From Actinotalea sp. (GTDB lineage: Bacteria; Actinomycetota; Actinomycetes; Actinomycetales; Cellulomonadaceae): a DNA stretch of 10,037 bases. The notes beneath the pieces were generated by a model that was given only the letters and a program-made list of their open reading frames with translations, was not told the DNA's origin and ran no database searches. Both the position numbers and the translations under genes were made by a program. Positions 1 through 7,286 of this stretch are shown in pieces (positions within the stretch are counted from its first letter, which is position 1; each line of letters starts with the position of its first letter). The DNA lies in assembly GCA_014360395.1 (NCBI GenBank), contig JACIXM010000396.1, positions 1-10,037 of the forward strand, read 5' to 3'.

Positions 1-1291
1 CGCGCCCGGCGGTCCGGCGACGGCGGGGACGGCCGCGGCCCCACCGGCGCCCGCCGGGCGCCCGGCGCCGGCGTCGCCCGTCCGACCGGCGCCGGCGGCC
101 GAGTCCCTCGCCGACCGCGCCCACCGGGGTGCCATCGAGGACGCCGCCCGCGACGTCATGACGGTCGTCGCCCGCACCTCGGGCCTGGACCCCGCCGCGG
201 TGGAGGCGTCCCTCCAGCTGGGCGTCGGCCCGGCGGTCACCCGGCACCTGTTCGCGGTCGCCTCCGGGCTGGACTCGATGGTCGTCGGGGAGCGGGAGGT
301 CGCCGGCCAGGTGCGGCGTGCGCTGCAGACCGCCCGGGCGCTCGGCACGACGTCGTCCCGGCTCGAGCGCCTGTTCCAGTCCGCCTCGCGCGCCTCACGC
401 GCGGTCGGGTCCGGGACCGCCCTGGGCGGGGCGGGCCGTTCCGTCGTCGGCGTCGCCCTCGACCTGGTGGCCCAGGACGTCGACCTCCGGGAGGCGTCCG
501 TGCTGCTCATCGGCACCGGTTCCTACGCCGGGGCGAGCCTCACCGCGCTGCGCACCCGCGGGGTGCGGGACGTGGCCGTGCACTCCCCGTCCGGCCGGGC
601 CCACGCCTTCGCGACGGACCGCGGCGCCCGACCCGTGGAGGACGGCGGGCTGGTGGCCGCGCTCGCGGAGGCCGACGTGGTCGTCTCCTGCTCAGGCGCG
701 CTGGGCTTCGTCGTGGACGTCCCCCTCCTCGAGGCCGCACGGGCGCTGCCGGAGCCGGACCCCGCGCGCGGCACGACGGGTCACGGCGCCCCGGTGCGCC
801 CGCGCGTCCTCGTGGACCTCGCGCTGACCCATGACGTCGACCCCGCCGTCGCCGGTGTGCCCGGCGTGCGCCTCGTCGACCTCGCGACGATCCAGGCGAA
901 CGCGCCGGCCGCCGTCGGACGGGAGGTCGCACGCGGGCGGCGGCTCGTGGAGGAGCACGCCGCCGAGTTCGAGGCGACGCTCGCCGAGCAGACGCTCGTG
1001 CCGGCCGTGGTCGCGCTGCGCCGGCATGTGGAGCAGGCGATGGCCGCCGAGCTGCACCGGGTGCGCGCGGCCGACCCGGAGACCGCCGCCGCGGTCGAGC
1101 GCTCGCTGCGTCGGTTCGCGGCGTCGGTCCTGCACGTCCCCGCCGTGCGGGCCCGCGAGCACGCCCGGCTGGGTCGCCACGACGAGTACCGCGAGGGCTT
1201 GGAGGCCGTCTTCGGTCTGCAGGTCACCGAGCCCGGTACGGGCACCGGCTCCCCGGACGACGACGGCGCCGCGCCCGCCGTCTCCGCCTAG
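1..1291 (+). CDS. hemA: Glutamyl-tRNA reductase, 3' part (N-terminus outside window)
   Basis: NADPH-dependent glutamyl-tRNA reductase, which makes glutamate-1-semialdehyde, the first committed step of C5 tetrapyrrole (heme) synthesis in the cytosol. The frame is open from base 2 to the TAG at 1289-1291, so the gene starts upstream of the window; the ATG at 158 is internal. Seen: the family signature HLFAVASGLDSMVVGE at about 245-292, a Rossmann nucleotide-binding motif GTGSYAG at about 512-532, and a C-terminal helical dimerisation domain from about 980 to 1230. The catalytic-cysteine domain is not in view. Bases 2-109 encode an Ala/Pro/Gly-rich stretch just before the family homology resumes, which looks like a disordered insertion between the catalytic and NADPH domains. 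The last 25 or so residues are also Gly/Asp/Ala-rich. The stop lies 2 bases from the stop of the convergent SRPBCC gene, leaving no room for a terminator. Family assignment is near certain; the insertion's extent is inferred. Confidence 0.95.
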   Translation, partial: APGGPATAGTAAAPPAPAGRPAPASPVRPAPAAESLADRAHRGAIEDAARDVMTVVARTSGLDPAAVEASLQLGVGPAVTRHLFAVASGLDSMVVGEREVAGQVRRALQTARALGTTSSRLERLFQSASRASRAVGSGTALGGAGRSVVGVALDLVAQDVDLREASVLLIGTGSYAGASLTALRTRGVRDVAVHSPSGRAHAFATDRGARPVEDGGLVAALAEADVVVSCSGALGFVVDVPLLEAARALPEPDPARGTTGHGAPVRPRVLVDLALTHDVDPAVAGVPGVRLVDLATIQANAPAAVGREVARGRRLVEEHAAEFEATLAEQTLVPAVVALRRHVEQAMAAELHRVRAADPETAAAVERSLRRFAASVLHVPAVRAREHARLGRHDEYREGLEAVFGLQVTEPGTGTGSPDDDGAAPAVSA

Positions 1292-1293
1292 CG

Positions 1294-2139
1294 TCAGGCG
1301 CCCCACCAGCGGCGCCAGCGCTGCTCTGCCGCCGTCCGCCGCCCGTCGTCAGCCGCGAGGTCCCCGAAGAGGCTGAGCAGGAACATCACCCGCCCGTGCG
1401 GCGGTGCGCTGGCCGGCGGGGTGCGTGCGACGACGAGCAGGGCGTCGTCCTCCTCCTCGACCGTGAGCCCGAGCTGGAGGTCGGTCTGGAAGAACACCTC
1501 GCCGCCGGACGTCGAGCCGTCCGGGTGGGTCAGCGTGTAGCGGGACCCCACCGGCTCGTCGCCGAGCGTGCGCAGGCCGAGGCGGTCCAGGAGGGCGTCG
1601 TCGTCCGGGCCGAGGTCCAGCCCGCCGGCGAGCACGGTGCGGCGGTCCTGGCCGGGGTGCCGCTCGAGCGCGAAGCGCAGCTGCTGGGTGAAGGTGATCC
1701 AGCCCTCGTCGACGGGGTCGTGGATCCCGTCCCACGCGGTGTGTCCGTGCCGGACGACGCGCAGCCGTGCGTCGGAGCCCTCGGCGGCGACCTCGATGCG
1801 GTCCCCGTCGGACCAGGTCAGGCGACGGGCGTCGTCGTCGGCGGTGGCCTGGTCGTGGAAGATCTGCCGGACCTCGTGGTCGAGGCCGTCGTCGTCCCAG
1901 CCGAACCAGCGGCGGATCTCCTCGGGGTCGCGCAGGGCCGCCCAGACGGCGTCGACGGGCGCGCCGACGACCATGTCGACGAGGAGCCTCTCGGGGGCGG
2001 GCTCGGCGCCGTCACCGGCGGCGGCCGGCGCCCCGATCACGGTCGCGTCCGTCCGGTCCGCCGTCGTCGAGGTGTCGGTCCCGCCCGCCGTGGGGTCGTG
2101 AGCGGGGTCGTGGTCCGGGTGCTGGTCGTGCGCTGTCAT
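1294..2139 (-). CDS. SRPBCC (START/AHSA1-like) domain protein
   Basis: A 281-residue cytosolic protein without signal peptide or membrane segment. Residues 51-162 resemble the SRPBCC/AHSA1 helix-grip fold: a strand (RLLVDMVVGAP), then VDAVWAALRDPEEIRRWFGWD, later strands, and GWITFTQQLRFALERHPGQDRR, a pattern typical of this family. Such domains bind hydrophobic ligands or act as co-chaperones; the ligand here is unknown. Residues 1-50 are His/Asp/Thr/Ala-rich and probably disordered. The ATG at 2137-2139 is chosen because GGGAGG (complement of 2145-2150) lies 5 bases upstream and homology begins well inside it; the frame stays open upstream, but that part is low-complexity Arg/Pro and would overlap the divergent GNAT gene. 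It is convergent with hemA and divergent from the GNAT gene. A CATGAT (complement of 2161-2166) is a weak possible -10. Fold assignment is fairly sure, function is not. Confidence 0.8.
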   Translation of the reverse strand: MTAHDQHPDHDPAHDPTAGGTDTSTTADRTDATVIGAPAAAGDGAEPAPERLLVDMVVGAPVDAVWAALRDPEEIRRWFGWDDDGLDHEVRQIFHDQATADDDARRLTWSDGDRIEVAAEGSDARLRVVRHGHTAWDGIHDPVDEGWITFTQQLRFALERHPGQDRRTVLAGGLDLGPDDDALLDRLGLRTLGDEPVGSRYTLTHPDGSTSGGEVFFQTDLQLGLTVEEEDDALLVVARTPPASAPPHGRVMFLLSLFGDLAADDGRRTAAEQRWRRWWGA

Positions 2140-2243
2140 GGCGGCCTCCCTCGCCGCCCGATCATGGCACTGCCGCGCCGACCGCGCGCCCTGAGCGAGG
2201 AAAGGCCTGGCGTCGAGCGCCCCGCACGGCCGACAGTGGAGCC

Positions 2244-3485
2244 ATGACGCAGACCGATCCGCCGGCGCGCACGGCACGACCCGACGGCGACCCGGCCGGC
2301 CGCTCCCGCGGGACCCTCGTCGCGGAGCCCTGCCGGGTCCTGACCGCCCCGGTGCCCGAGGCCCTGGACGCACCGGACGCCTGGGCGTTGCACGGCGTCG
2401 TGGCCGTGGCCCGCGCGTCGGACGCCGAGACCTACGGCCACGACGACTTCGCCGTCACCGCCCGCTCGCTCTGGGTGCGGGTCCGGGACCAGGAGGACGA
2501 CCGGCGTGCCCTGCTCGTCGCCCTGGCGCCGTCCGGGGGTGCGACCGCGGACGACGCCACCGCGGCCGCTGAGCCGGGGACGGGCGTGCCGGGGGCCGCG
2601 ACCGCCGCCGACGTCCTCGGGTACGCGTCCGTCGTGCTGCCGCGGCGGAGCAACACCCACCTGGCGCACCTCGCGGTCGTCGTGCGCCCGGACGCGCGGG
2701 GCCGGGGGATCGGGGCCACGCTCCTGCGTGCGGCCGAGGCCCGCGCCGCCGCGGAGGGCCGGACGACCACCATCCTCAGCAGCGAGCACGCCGGCGAGCC
2801 GCCCGCCGACGCCCGCGGCGTGCTCGAGCCCCCCAGCGGCGCGGGCCGCATCGCCCGCGCCGCGCCGGGGGCCGCCCTGTGCCTGCGGCACGGGTACGCC
2901 CTCGAGCAGGCGTCGCGGTACTCGGTCCTCGAGCTCCCCGTGGACGGCGACCTCCTCGCGCGGCTGCGGGACGAGGCGGCCGTGCGCGCGGGGACGGACT
3001 ACCGGCTCCTGTCGTGGCAGGACCGCACCCCCGAGGAGCGCCTCGACGCGCTGGCGCTCCTGGAGACCCGGATGTCGACCGACGAGCCGCTCGGTGGCCT
3101 CGACGTCCAGGAGGACCCCTGGGACGCGGCACGCGTACGGCGGAGGGAGGCGCAGATCGCCGCCGCCGGGCACGGCTACCTCCTGGTCGCCGCCGAGCAC
3201 GTCCCGACGGGCGCGCTCGCCGGCTTCACGATGGTGCGGTACGAGCGGGACCGGCCCGCCCCCGTCTTCCAGGAGGACACCATCGTGCTCCGCGAGCACC
3301 GCGGCCGCCGCCTCGGGATGCTCATGAAGGCGGACCTCCTGCAGCGGCTGGCGACGGTGCGGCCCGGGGCGCGACGGGTGCACACGTGGAACGCCGAGGA
3401 GAACGCGTTCATGCTCGGCATCAACGTCGCGCTGGGCTTCCGGCCGGCCGGCGTGGAGGGGGAGTGGCAGAAGCGTCTCGGGTGA
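2244..3485 (+). CDS. Tandem GNAT-family N-acetyltransferase
   Basis: A 413-residue cytosolic protein with two GNAT domains, predicted to transfer an acyl group from acyl-CoA to an unidentified amine. Domain 1 spans about residues 50-225: the strand LAHLAVVVRPDARGRGIGAT carries the acetyl-CoA pyrophosphate loop RGRGIG (152-157). Domain 2 spans about 250-413 with the loop HRGRRLGM (352-359), followed by a NAEEN motif (383-387) and INVALGFRPAG, a C-terminal pattern common in actinobacterial double-GNAT proteins. The architecture resembles mycothiol synthase, but it is longer and I see no specific reason to call it MshD. Residues 97-123 form an Ala/Thr/Gly-rich insertion within domain 1. The ATG at 2244 follows GGAG (2238-2241) by only 2 bases, so the start is plausible but not optimal; the open frame upstream is Arg/Pro-rich shadow sequence. 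It is divergent from the SRPBCC gene and ends 24 bases from the convergent phosphatase gene. Confidence 0.88.
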   Translation: MTQTDPPARTARPDGDPAGRSRGTLVAEPCRVLTAPVPEALDAPDAWALHGVVAVARASDAETYGHDDFAVTARSLWVRVRDQEDDRRALLVALAPSGGATADDATAAAEPGTGVPGAATAADVLGYASVVLPRRSNTHLAHLAVVVRPDARGRGIGATLLRAAEARAAAEGRTTTILSSEHAGEPPADARGVLEPPSGAGRIARAAPGAALCLRHGYALEQASRYSVLELPVDGDLLARLRDEAAVRAGTDYRLLSWQDRTPEERLDALALLETRMSTDEPLGGLDVQEDPWDAARVRRREAQIAAAGHGYLLVAAEHVPTGALAGFTMVRYERDRPAPVFQEDTIVLREHRGRRLGMLMKADLLQRLATVRPGARRVHTWNAEENAFMLGINVALGFRPAGVEGEWQKRLG

Positions 3486-3509
3486 CGGGCCGGCGCCGCC
3501 GGTCGTCGC

Positions 3510-4274
3510 TCAGGCGCCCCGCCGCTCCGTGGGCAGGACCAGGCGGGCCCGCAGCCGAGCGGTCGTGCTCGGCGTGAGCCCCGCGTCCGACAGGACGGCG
3601 TCGATCCCGCCGTGCTCGTCGTGCAGCACGGCGAGCATCGTCTCCATCGTCGCCGGGTGGGCGTCGACGAGGACGGCGACGTCCGCCGCGACCGCCACGA
3701 GACCGAGGCGTCGCCGCAGCGCCGGGAGGGCCACGCTCGAGCGCGCGTAGTCCAGGACGACGTCGTCCCGGGCAGCCCCGAGGACGGTCAGGACGCACGC
3801 CGCGACGATCCCCGCCCGGTCCTTGCCCGCGGTGCAGTGGACCAGCGCGGCCCCTTCCGCCCGGGCGACGAGCTCGAGGACGCCCACGAGCAGTGGCGCG
3901 TCGGCGAGAGTGACCATCGCGTACCAGCGGCCCATGTCCTGCGGCGTCACGGAGCCGCCGGCGCGGCGCGCGACGAGCCCGCCGGGGATCCCCGAGCGCG
4001 GGAGCAGGGGGAGCCGGTGCTGCTCGACACCGGTGCCGAGCCACGGGTCGGGGCCGGCGGCGGCGACCTCCGCCGGGGAGCGCAGGTCCACCACCGTGGT
4101 CACGCCGGCCCGCAGGAGCGCGTCGACCTCCCAGGGCGTCGCGCGGCTGACGTCGTCGCTGCGCAGGAGCGTGCCGTGCCGCGTCGTGCCGCCCGTCACG
4201 GGGATGCCGCCGAGGTCGCGGAGGTTGAGCAGGCCGCGGTCGGTGCGGTCCAGCGGCTCGGCTGCGGCGCTCAT
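3510..4274 (-). CDS. Tyrosine/lipid phosphatase, HCxxGKDR type (MptpB-like)
   Basis: A 254-residue protein of the Y_phosphatase3 family, relatives of Mycobacterium tuberculosis PtpB. Key features in order: NLRDLGG (17-23), RSD (38-40), DLRS (63-66), and the phosphate-binding loop HCTAGKDR (146-153) with nucleophile Cys147 and Arg153. The Lys-Asp within the loop is characteristic of PtpB-like enzymes, which act on phosphotyrosine, phosphoserine/threonine and phosphoinositides. There is no signal peptide, so it is cytosolic or leaderless-exported. It lies on the same strand as the thiamine importer, 82 bases after thiQ, with no convincing terminator or separate promoter between, so it may be the last gene of the TPP-controlled transcript. 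Its ATG lacks a good ribosome-binding site: the nearest AGGTC is over 10 bases upstream. A physiological substrate cannot be read from sequence; a thiamine phosphate ester is only a speculation from context. Confidence 0.9.
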   Translation of the reverse strand: MSAAAEPLDRTDRGLLNLRDLGGIPVTGGTTRHGTLLRSDDVSRATPWEVDALLRAGVTTVVDLRSPAEVAAAGPDPWLGTGVEQHRLPLLPRSGIPGGLVARRAGGSVTPQDMGRWYAMVTLADAPLLVGVLELVARAEGAALVHCTAGKDRAGIVAACVLTVLGAARDDVVLDYARSSVALPALRRRLGLVAVAADVAVLVDAHPATMETMLAVLHDEHGGIDAVLSDAGLTPSTTARLRARLVLPTERRGA

Positions 4275-4356
4275 GGCGCCACGATGACCTGCGGAGATGT
4301 CCGGTCGGCGGGGGTCGCGCGTCCGGTGGGGGGCGGCCCGGTGAACATCCTCCCCG

Positions 4357-5484
4357 TCAGCCGCCGACGACGGCGATCGCCTCGGGTCGCGCGTGCAGCG
4401 TCACGACGGTCCCTGGCGCGGGGGCGTCGAGGTGCGTTCCGGCACTCGGCTCCACGAGGGTCACCCGTCCGACGCCGTCGACGTCCACGACGAGCTCGAC
4501 GACCCCGCGCCGGAAGCCGGCGGTGACCACCGTCCCGGTGAGTGCCGGGGACGGCACCGCGGTGGAGCGGGCGGGGCCGGGCGCCGTCGTCGGTCCCTGG
4601 TCGCGCGTGAGCGAGCCGGGGCCGAGCGCGAGCAGCTCGCCCTGCTTGCCGACCAGGTCCAGGAGCGCGCGCCCCGTCGGCGAGGCTGCGGGCACGAACG
4701 CCTCGTAGCCGAGGAACTCCGCGACCCGCTGCGAGGTGGGCCGGTGCCACAGCCGCGCGGGCGGGTCGACCTGGAGCAGTCGGCCGAGGTCCATCACGGC
4801 GATGCGGTCGGCGACGGCGAAGGCCTCGTCGTGGTCGTGGGTGACGAACAGCGCCGTCGTCCCGGTGGCGCGCAGGGCGGCGCGGACGTCGTCCGCGAGG
4901 CGTTCGCGCAGCGCCCGGTCCAGGGCGGACAACGGCTCGTCGAGGAGGAGGAGACGGGGCCGCGGCGCGAGCGAGCGGGCGAGCGCGACGCGTTGCCGCT
5001 CGCCGCCGGACAGGCTCGCGACGTCGCGGTCGCCGAAGCCCGCGAGCCCGACGAGCCGGAGCAGCTCCGCGACGCGCCGGGCCAGCTCGGCGCGCGGCAC
5101 CCGCTGCATCTGCAGGCCGAAGGCGACGTTCGCGGCGACGTCCCGGTGGGGGAAGAGCTGGCCGTCCTGGAACATCAGGCCGATGCCGCGCTGGTGCACC
5201 GGCACGCCGGCGAGGTCGGTGCCGTCCCAGGTGATCGACCCGGCGGCGACCGGTTCGAGGCCGGCGACGGCGCGCAGCAGGCTCGACTTCCCGCTGCCGG
5301 AGGGACCCAGCAGCGCGAGGACCTCGCCGGGCGCGACGTCGAGGTCGAGGCCGTCGACCGCGGCCTTGGTGGTGCCGTCGTCGTCCCGGTAGAGCACGAC
5401 GACGTCGCGCACCTCCAGGCCGCGCCTGCTGCCGGCGCCGGCCTGCCCGCCGGTGCCGGCCTGCGCGGCGTCGTCGTCCTTCAT
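4357..5484 (-). CDS. thiQ: Thiamine ABC importer, ATP-binding subunit
   Basis: A 375-residue ATPase that powers the importer from the cytosolic face of the membrane. Motifs: Walker A GPSGSGKS (60-67), Q-loop Gln106 in MFQDGQLFPH, signature LSGGERQ (158-164), Walker B LLLLDEP (178-184), D-loop SALD (186-189) and switch His216 in VTHDHDE. All catalytic residues are present. The ATPase core ends near residue 260; the C-terminal 60 residues (about 314-375, ending LHARPEAIAVVGG) look like a TOBE-type domain, which short enterobacterial ThiQ lacks but putrescine- and iron-type ATPases have. The substrate call therefore rests on thiB and the riboswitch, not on this protein. The ATG overlaps the thiP stop by one base (TGATG), with GGGGGAG just upstream, indicating translational coupling. 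The start at 5484 is preferred over the frame's long upstream extension, which is antisense-type shadow of thiP. Confidence 0.92.
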   Translation of the reverse strand: MKDDDAAQAGTGGQAGAGSRRGLEVRDVVVLYRDDDGTTKAAVDGLDLDVAPGEVLALLGPSGSGKSSLLRAVAGLEPVAAGSITWDGTDLAGVPVHQRGIGLMFQDGQLFPHRDVAANVAFGLQMQRVPRAELARRVAELLRLVGLAGFGDRDVASLSGGERQRVALARSLAPRPRLLLLDEPLSALDRALRERLADDVRAALRATGTTALFVTHDHDEAFAVADRIAVMDLGRLLQVDPPARLWHRPTSQRVAEFLGYEAFVPAASPTGRALLDLVGKQGELLALGPGSLTRDQGPTTAPGPARSTAVPSPALTGTVVTAGFRRGVVELVVDVDGVGRVTLVEPSAGTHLDAPAPGTVVTLHARPEAIAVVGG

Positions 5485-7247
5485 CAGAACTCCCCCGCCG
5501 CGGTGGTGCGCCCGCCCGCCCGGAGCCGCTCGGTGAGGAGCATGACCGTGGCGGTGAGCAGCGCGAGCACGACCGACGCCGCGAGCGCCATGCCGAGGTT
5601 GTCCGCGCCGGGTCGGCCGATGAGCCGGAAGATCACGACCGGCAGCGTCGGCTGGTCCGGACGCGCGAGGAAGGCGGTGGCACCGAACTCGCCGAGGCTC
5701 ACGGCGAACGCGAGCCCGACGGCGAGCCCGAGCGACCGCGCGGCGAGCGGCCAGTCCACCAGGCGCAGGACCTGGCCCGGTGCGGCGCCGAGCACGGCCG
5801 CGGCCTCGTGCAGCCGGGTGTCGATGGCGCGCAGCACGGGCAGCACGGTACGCACCACCAGCGGGATCGCGACCACGGCCTGCGCGATCGGGATGAGCAC
5901 GAGGGAGTCGCGCAGGTTGAGGTCGAGCCCGAACGGCCGCTGCAGGGCCACGAGGAACCCGAAGCCGACCGTCACCGCCGAGACCCCGAGCGGCAGCATG
6001 AACACCGCGTCGAGGGTGCGGACCGCGCGCCGCCCCGCCCGCCCTCGCGGACGCCGTGACACGACGAGCGCGACCAGCCCCCCGACCACCACCGCGACGA
6101 GGGTCGCGTCGACGGCGACGCGCAGCGACGTCAGGGCGGCCTCCCACACGGTGACGCTCAGCGCGTTCGGCCCACCGGTCGTCCCCAGGGCGACGTAGTT
6201 GCCCAGACCCCACCCGTCGCGGGTGCGGAAGGACCGGACGAGCACCGTCCCGAGCGGCAGCGCGAGGAGGAGGACGCCGACGGCGGTCGTCACGGCCACC
6301 GCGACGACGTCACCGGTGCGGCGGTCCGGCCCCCGCAGGGCGAGGCGGTGCGGGTGGGCGGTCTCGGCCGAGCGCAGCTGCAGGGCGCGCTCGCGACGGT
6401 CGCGGGCACGGCCTGCGACGACCAGCGCGACCGCGACGACGGCGAGCTGGACCACCGACAGCACGGCGGCGGCCGGGAGGTCGAGGAACTGGGTGGTCTG
6501 CACCCAGATCTCGGTCTCGACCGTGCCGTAACGGGGGCCGCCGAGCACGAGGACGACGCCGAACGCCGTCGCGCAGAACAGGAAGACGATGGCCGCGGCG
6601 GAGGCGATCGCGGGCGTCAGCGCCGGCAGGGTCACCGAGGTGAAGGCGCGCCACGGGGGTGCCCCGAGCGCCCGGGCGGCCTGCTCCGCGCGCGGGTCCA
6701 GGGCGGCCCAGAAGCCGCCGACGGTACGGACCACCACGGCGTAGTTGAAGAAGACGAGTGCGGCGACGACGGCGGCGAAGGTGCCGTCCCAGCCGAGGAA
6801 CCCGAGCGGCCCGTGGGGCGCCAGCACGGAGCGGAAGGCGACGCCGACCACGACCGTCGGGAGCACGAACGGCACGATGACGAAGGCCCGCAGTGCGGTC
6901 CGGCCCGGGAAGTCGCACCGGTACAGGAGGTAGGCGCCCGGGAGGCCGAGGACGACGGCGATCGCGGTGGCCACGGTCGCCTGGGCGAAGGTCAGCCCGA
7001 TGATCCGCCATGTGCGCGGGCGGGCGAAGACCTCCCCGAACGCGGTGAGGTCGACGGCGCCGTCGGGCGCGAAGCCTCGCAGCACGATCGAGGCGACGGG
7101 GTAGGCGAAGAAGACCGTGAGGAAGACCAGCGGGACGGCCGTGACGAGCGCCCACACGACCCCCCGCCCGGCGACGCCGGGGCGGTACGCGAGACGGGGG
7201 GTGACGCCGCGCGGCCGGGCGGGCCGGGGCGTCGTCGTGGGGGGCAC
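5484..7247 (-). CDS. thiP: Thiamine ABC importer, fused double permease
   Basis: A 587-residue integral membrane protein forming the transmembrane pathway, with two MetI-like permease domains in one chain as in ThiP and FbpB-type permeases. About twelve membrane segments can be seen; the first is near residues 30-57. Each half has an EAA-type loop that contacts the ATPase: E188 to P208 (EQAARALGAPPWRAF...) and E481 to P500 (EAAAVLGAAPGQV...). The stretch SLGEFGATAFLARPD (517-531) in the second half closely matches the ThiP pattern. The halves are joined by a charged cytosolic linker (about 280-310). Start is GTG at 7245-7247, supported by GAGGA (complement of 7252-7256) 4 bases upstream. It lies 39 bases after thiB and overlaps thiQ by one base, so all three are one operon under the upstream TPP riboswitch. 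A different substrate would be possible from the permease alone. Confidence 0.93.
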   Translation of the reverse strand: MPPTTTPRPARPRGVTPRLAYRPGVAGRGVVWALVTAVPLVFLTVFFAYPVASIVLRGFAPDGAVDLTAFGEVFARPRTWRIIGLTFAQATVATAIAVVLGLPGAYLLYRCDFPGRTALRAFVIVPFVLPTVVVGVAFRSVLAPHGPLGFLGWDGTFAAVVAALVFFNYAVVVRTVGGFWAALDPRAEQAARALGAPPWRAFTSVTLPALTPAIASAAAIVFLFCATAFGVVLVLGGPRYGTVETEIWVQTTQFLDLPAAAVLSVVQLAVVAVALVVAGRARDRRERALQLRSAETAHPHRLALRGPDRRTGDVVAVAVTTAVGVLLLALPLGTVLVRSFRTRDGWGLGNYVALGTTGGPNALSVTVWEAALTSLRVAVDATLVAVVVGGLVALVVSRRPRGRAGRRAVRTLDAVFMLPLGVSAVTVGFGFLVALQRPFGLDLNLRDSLVLIPIAQAVVAIPLVVRTVLPVLRAIDTRLHEAAAVLGAAPGQVLRLVDWPLAARSLGLAVGLAFAVSLGEFGATAFLARPDQPTLPVVIFRLIGRPGADNLGMALAASVVLALLTATVMLLTERLRAGGRTTAAGEF

Positions 7248-7286
7248 GGTGTCCTCAGCGGGTGCTGGTCGGGGGAGGCGGGTCGC

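Noticed and set aside
158..1291. hemA starting at the ATG at 158
   Set aside because: The frame is open to the window edge and glutamyl-tRNA reductase needs an N-terminal catalytic domain upstream; the ATG is internal.
1767..2243. Upstream extension of the GNAT frame
   Set aside because: Arg/Pro-rich shadow antisense to the SRPBCC gene; no homology before the ATG at 2244.
3486..3509. CCGGC-GCC-GCCGG stem between the GNAT and phosphatase genes as a bidirectional terminator
   Set aside because: Only 5 base pairs and no T-run on either strand; such stems are frequent at this G+C content.
5485..6213. Upstream extension of the thiQ frame
   Set aside because: Open but made of Arg/Ala/Gly-rich sequence overlapping thiP; the ATG at 5484 has a ribosome-binding site and begins just before ATPase homology.
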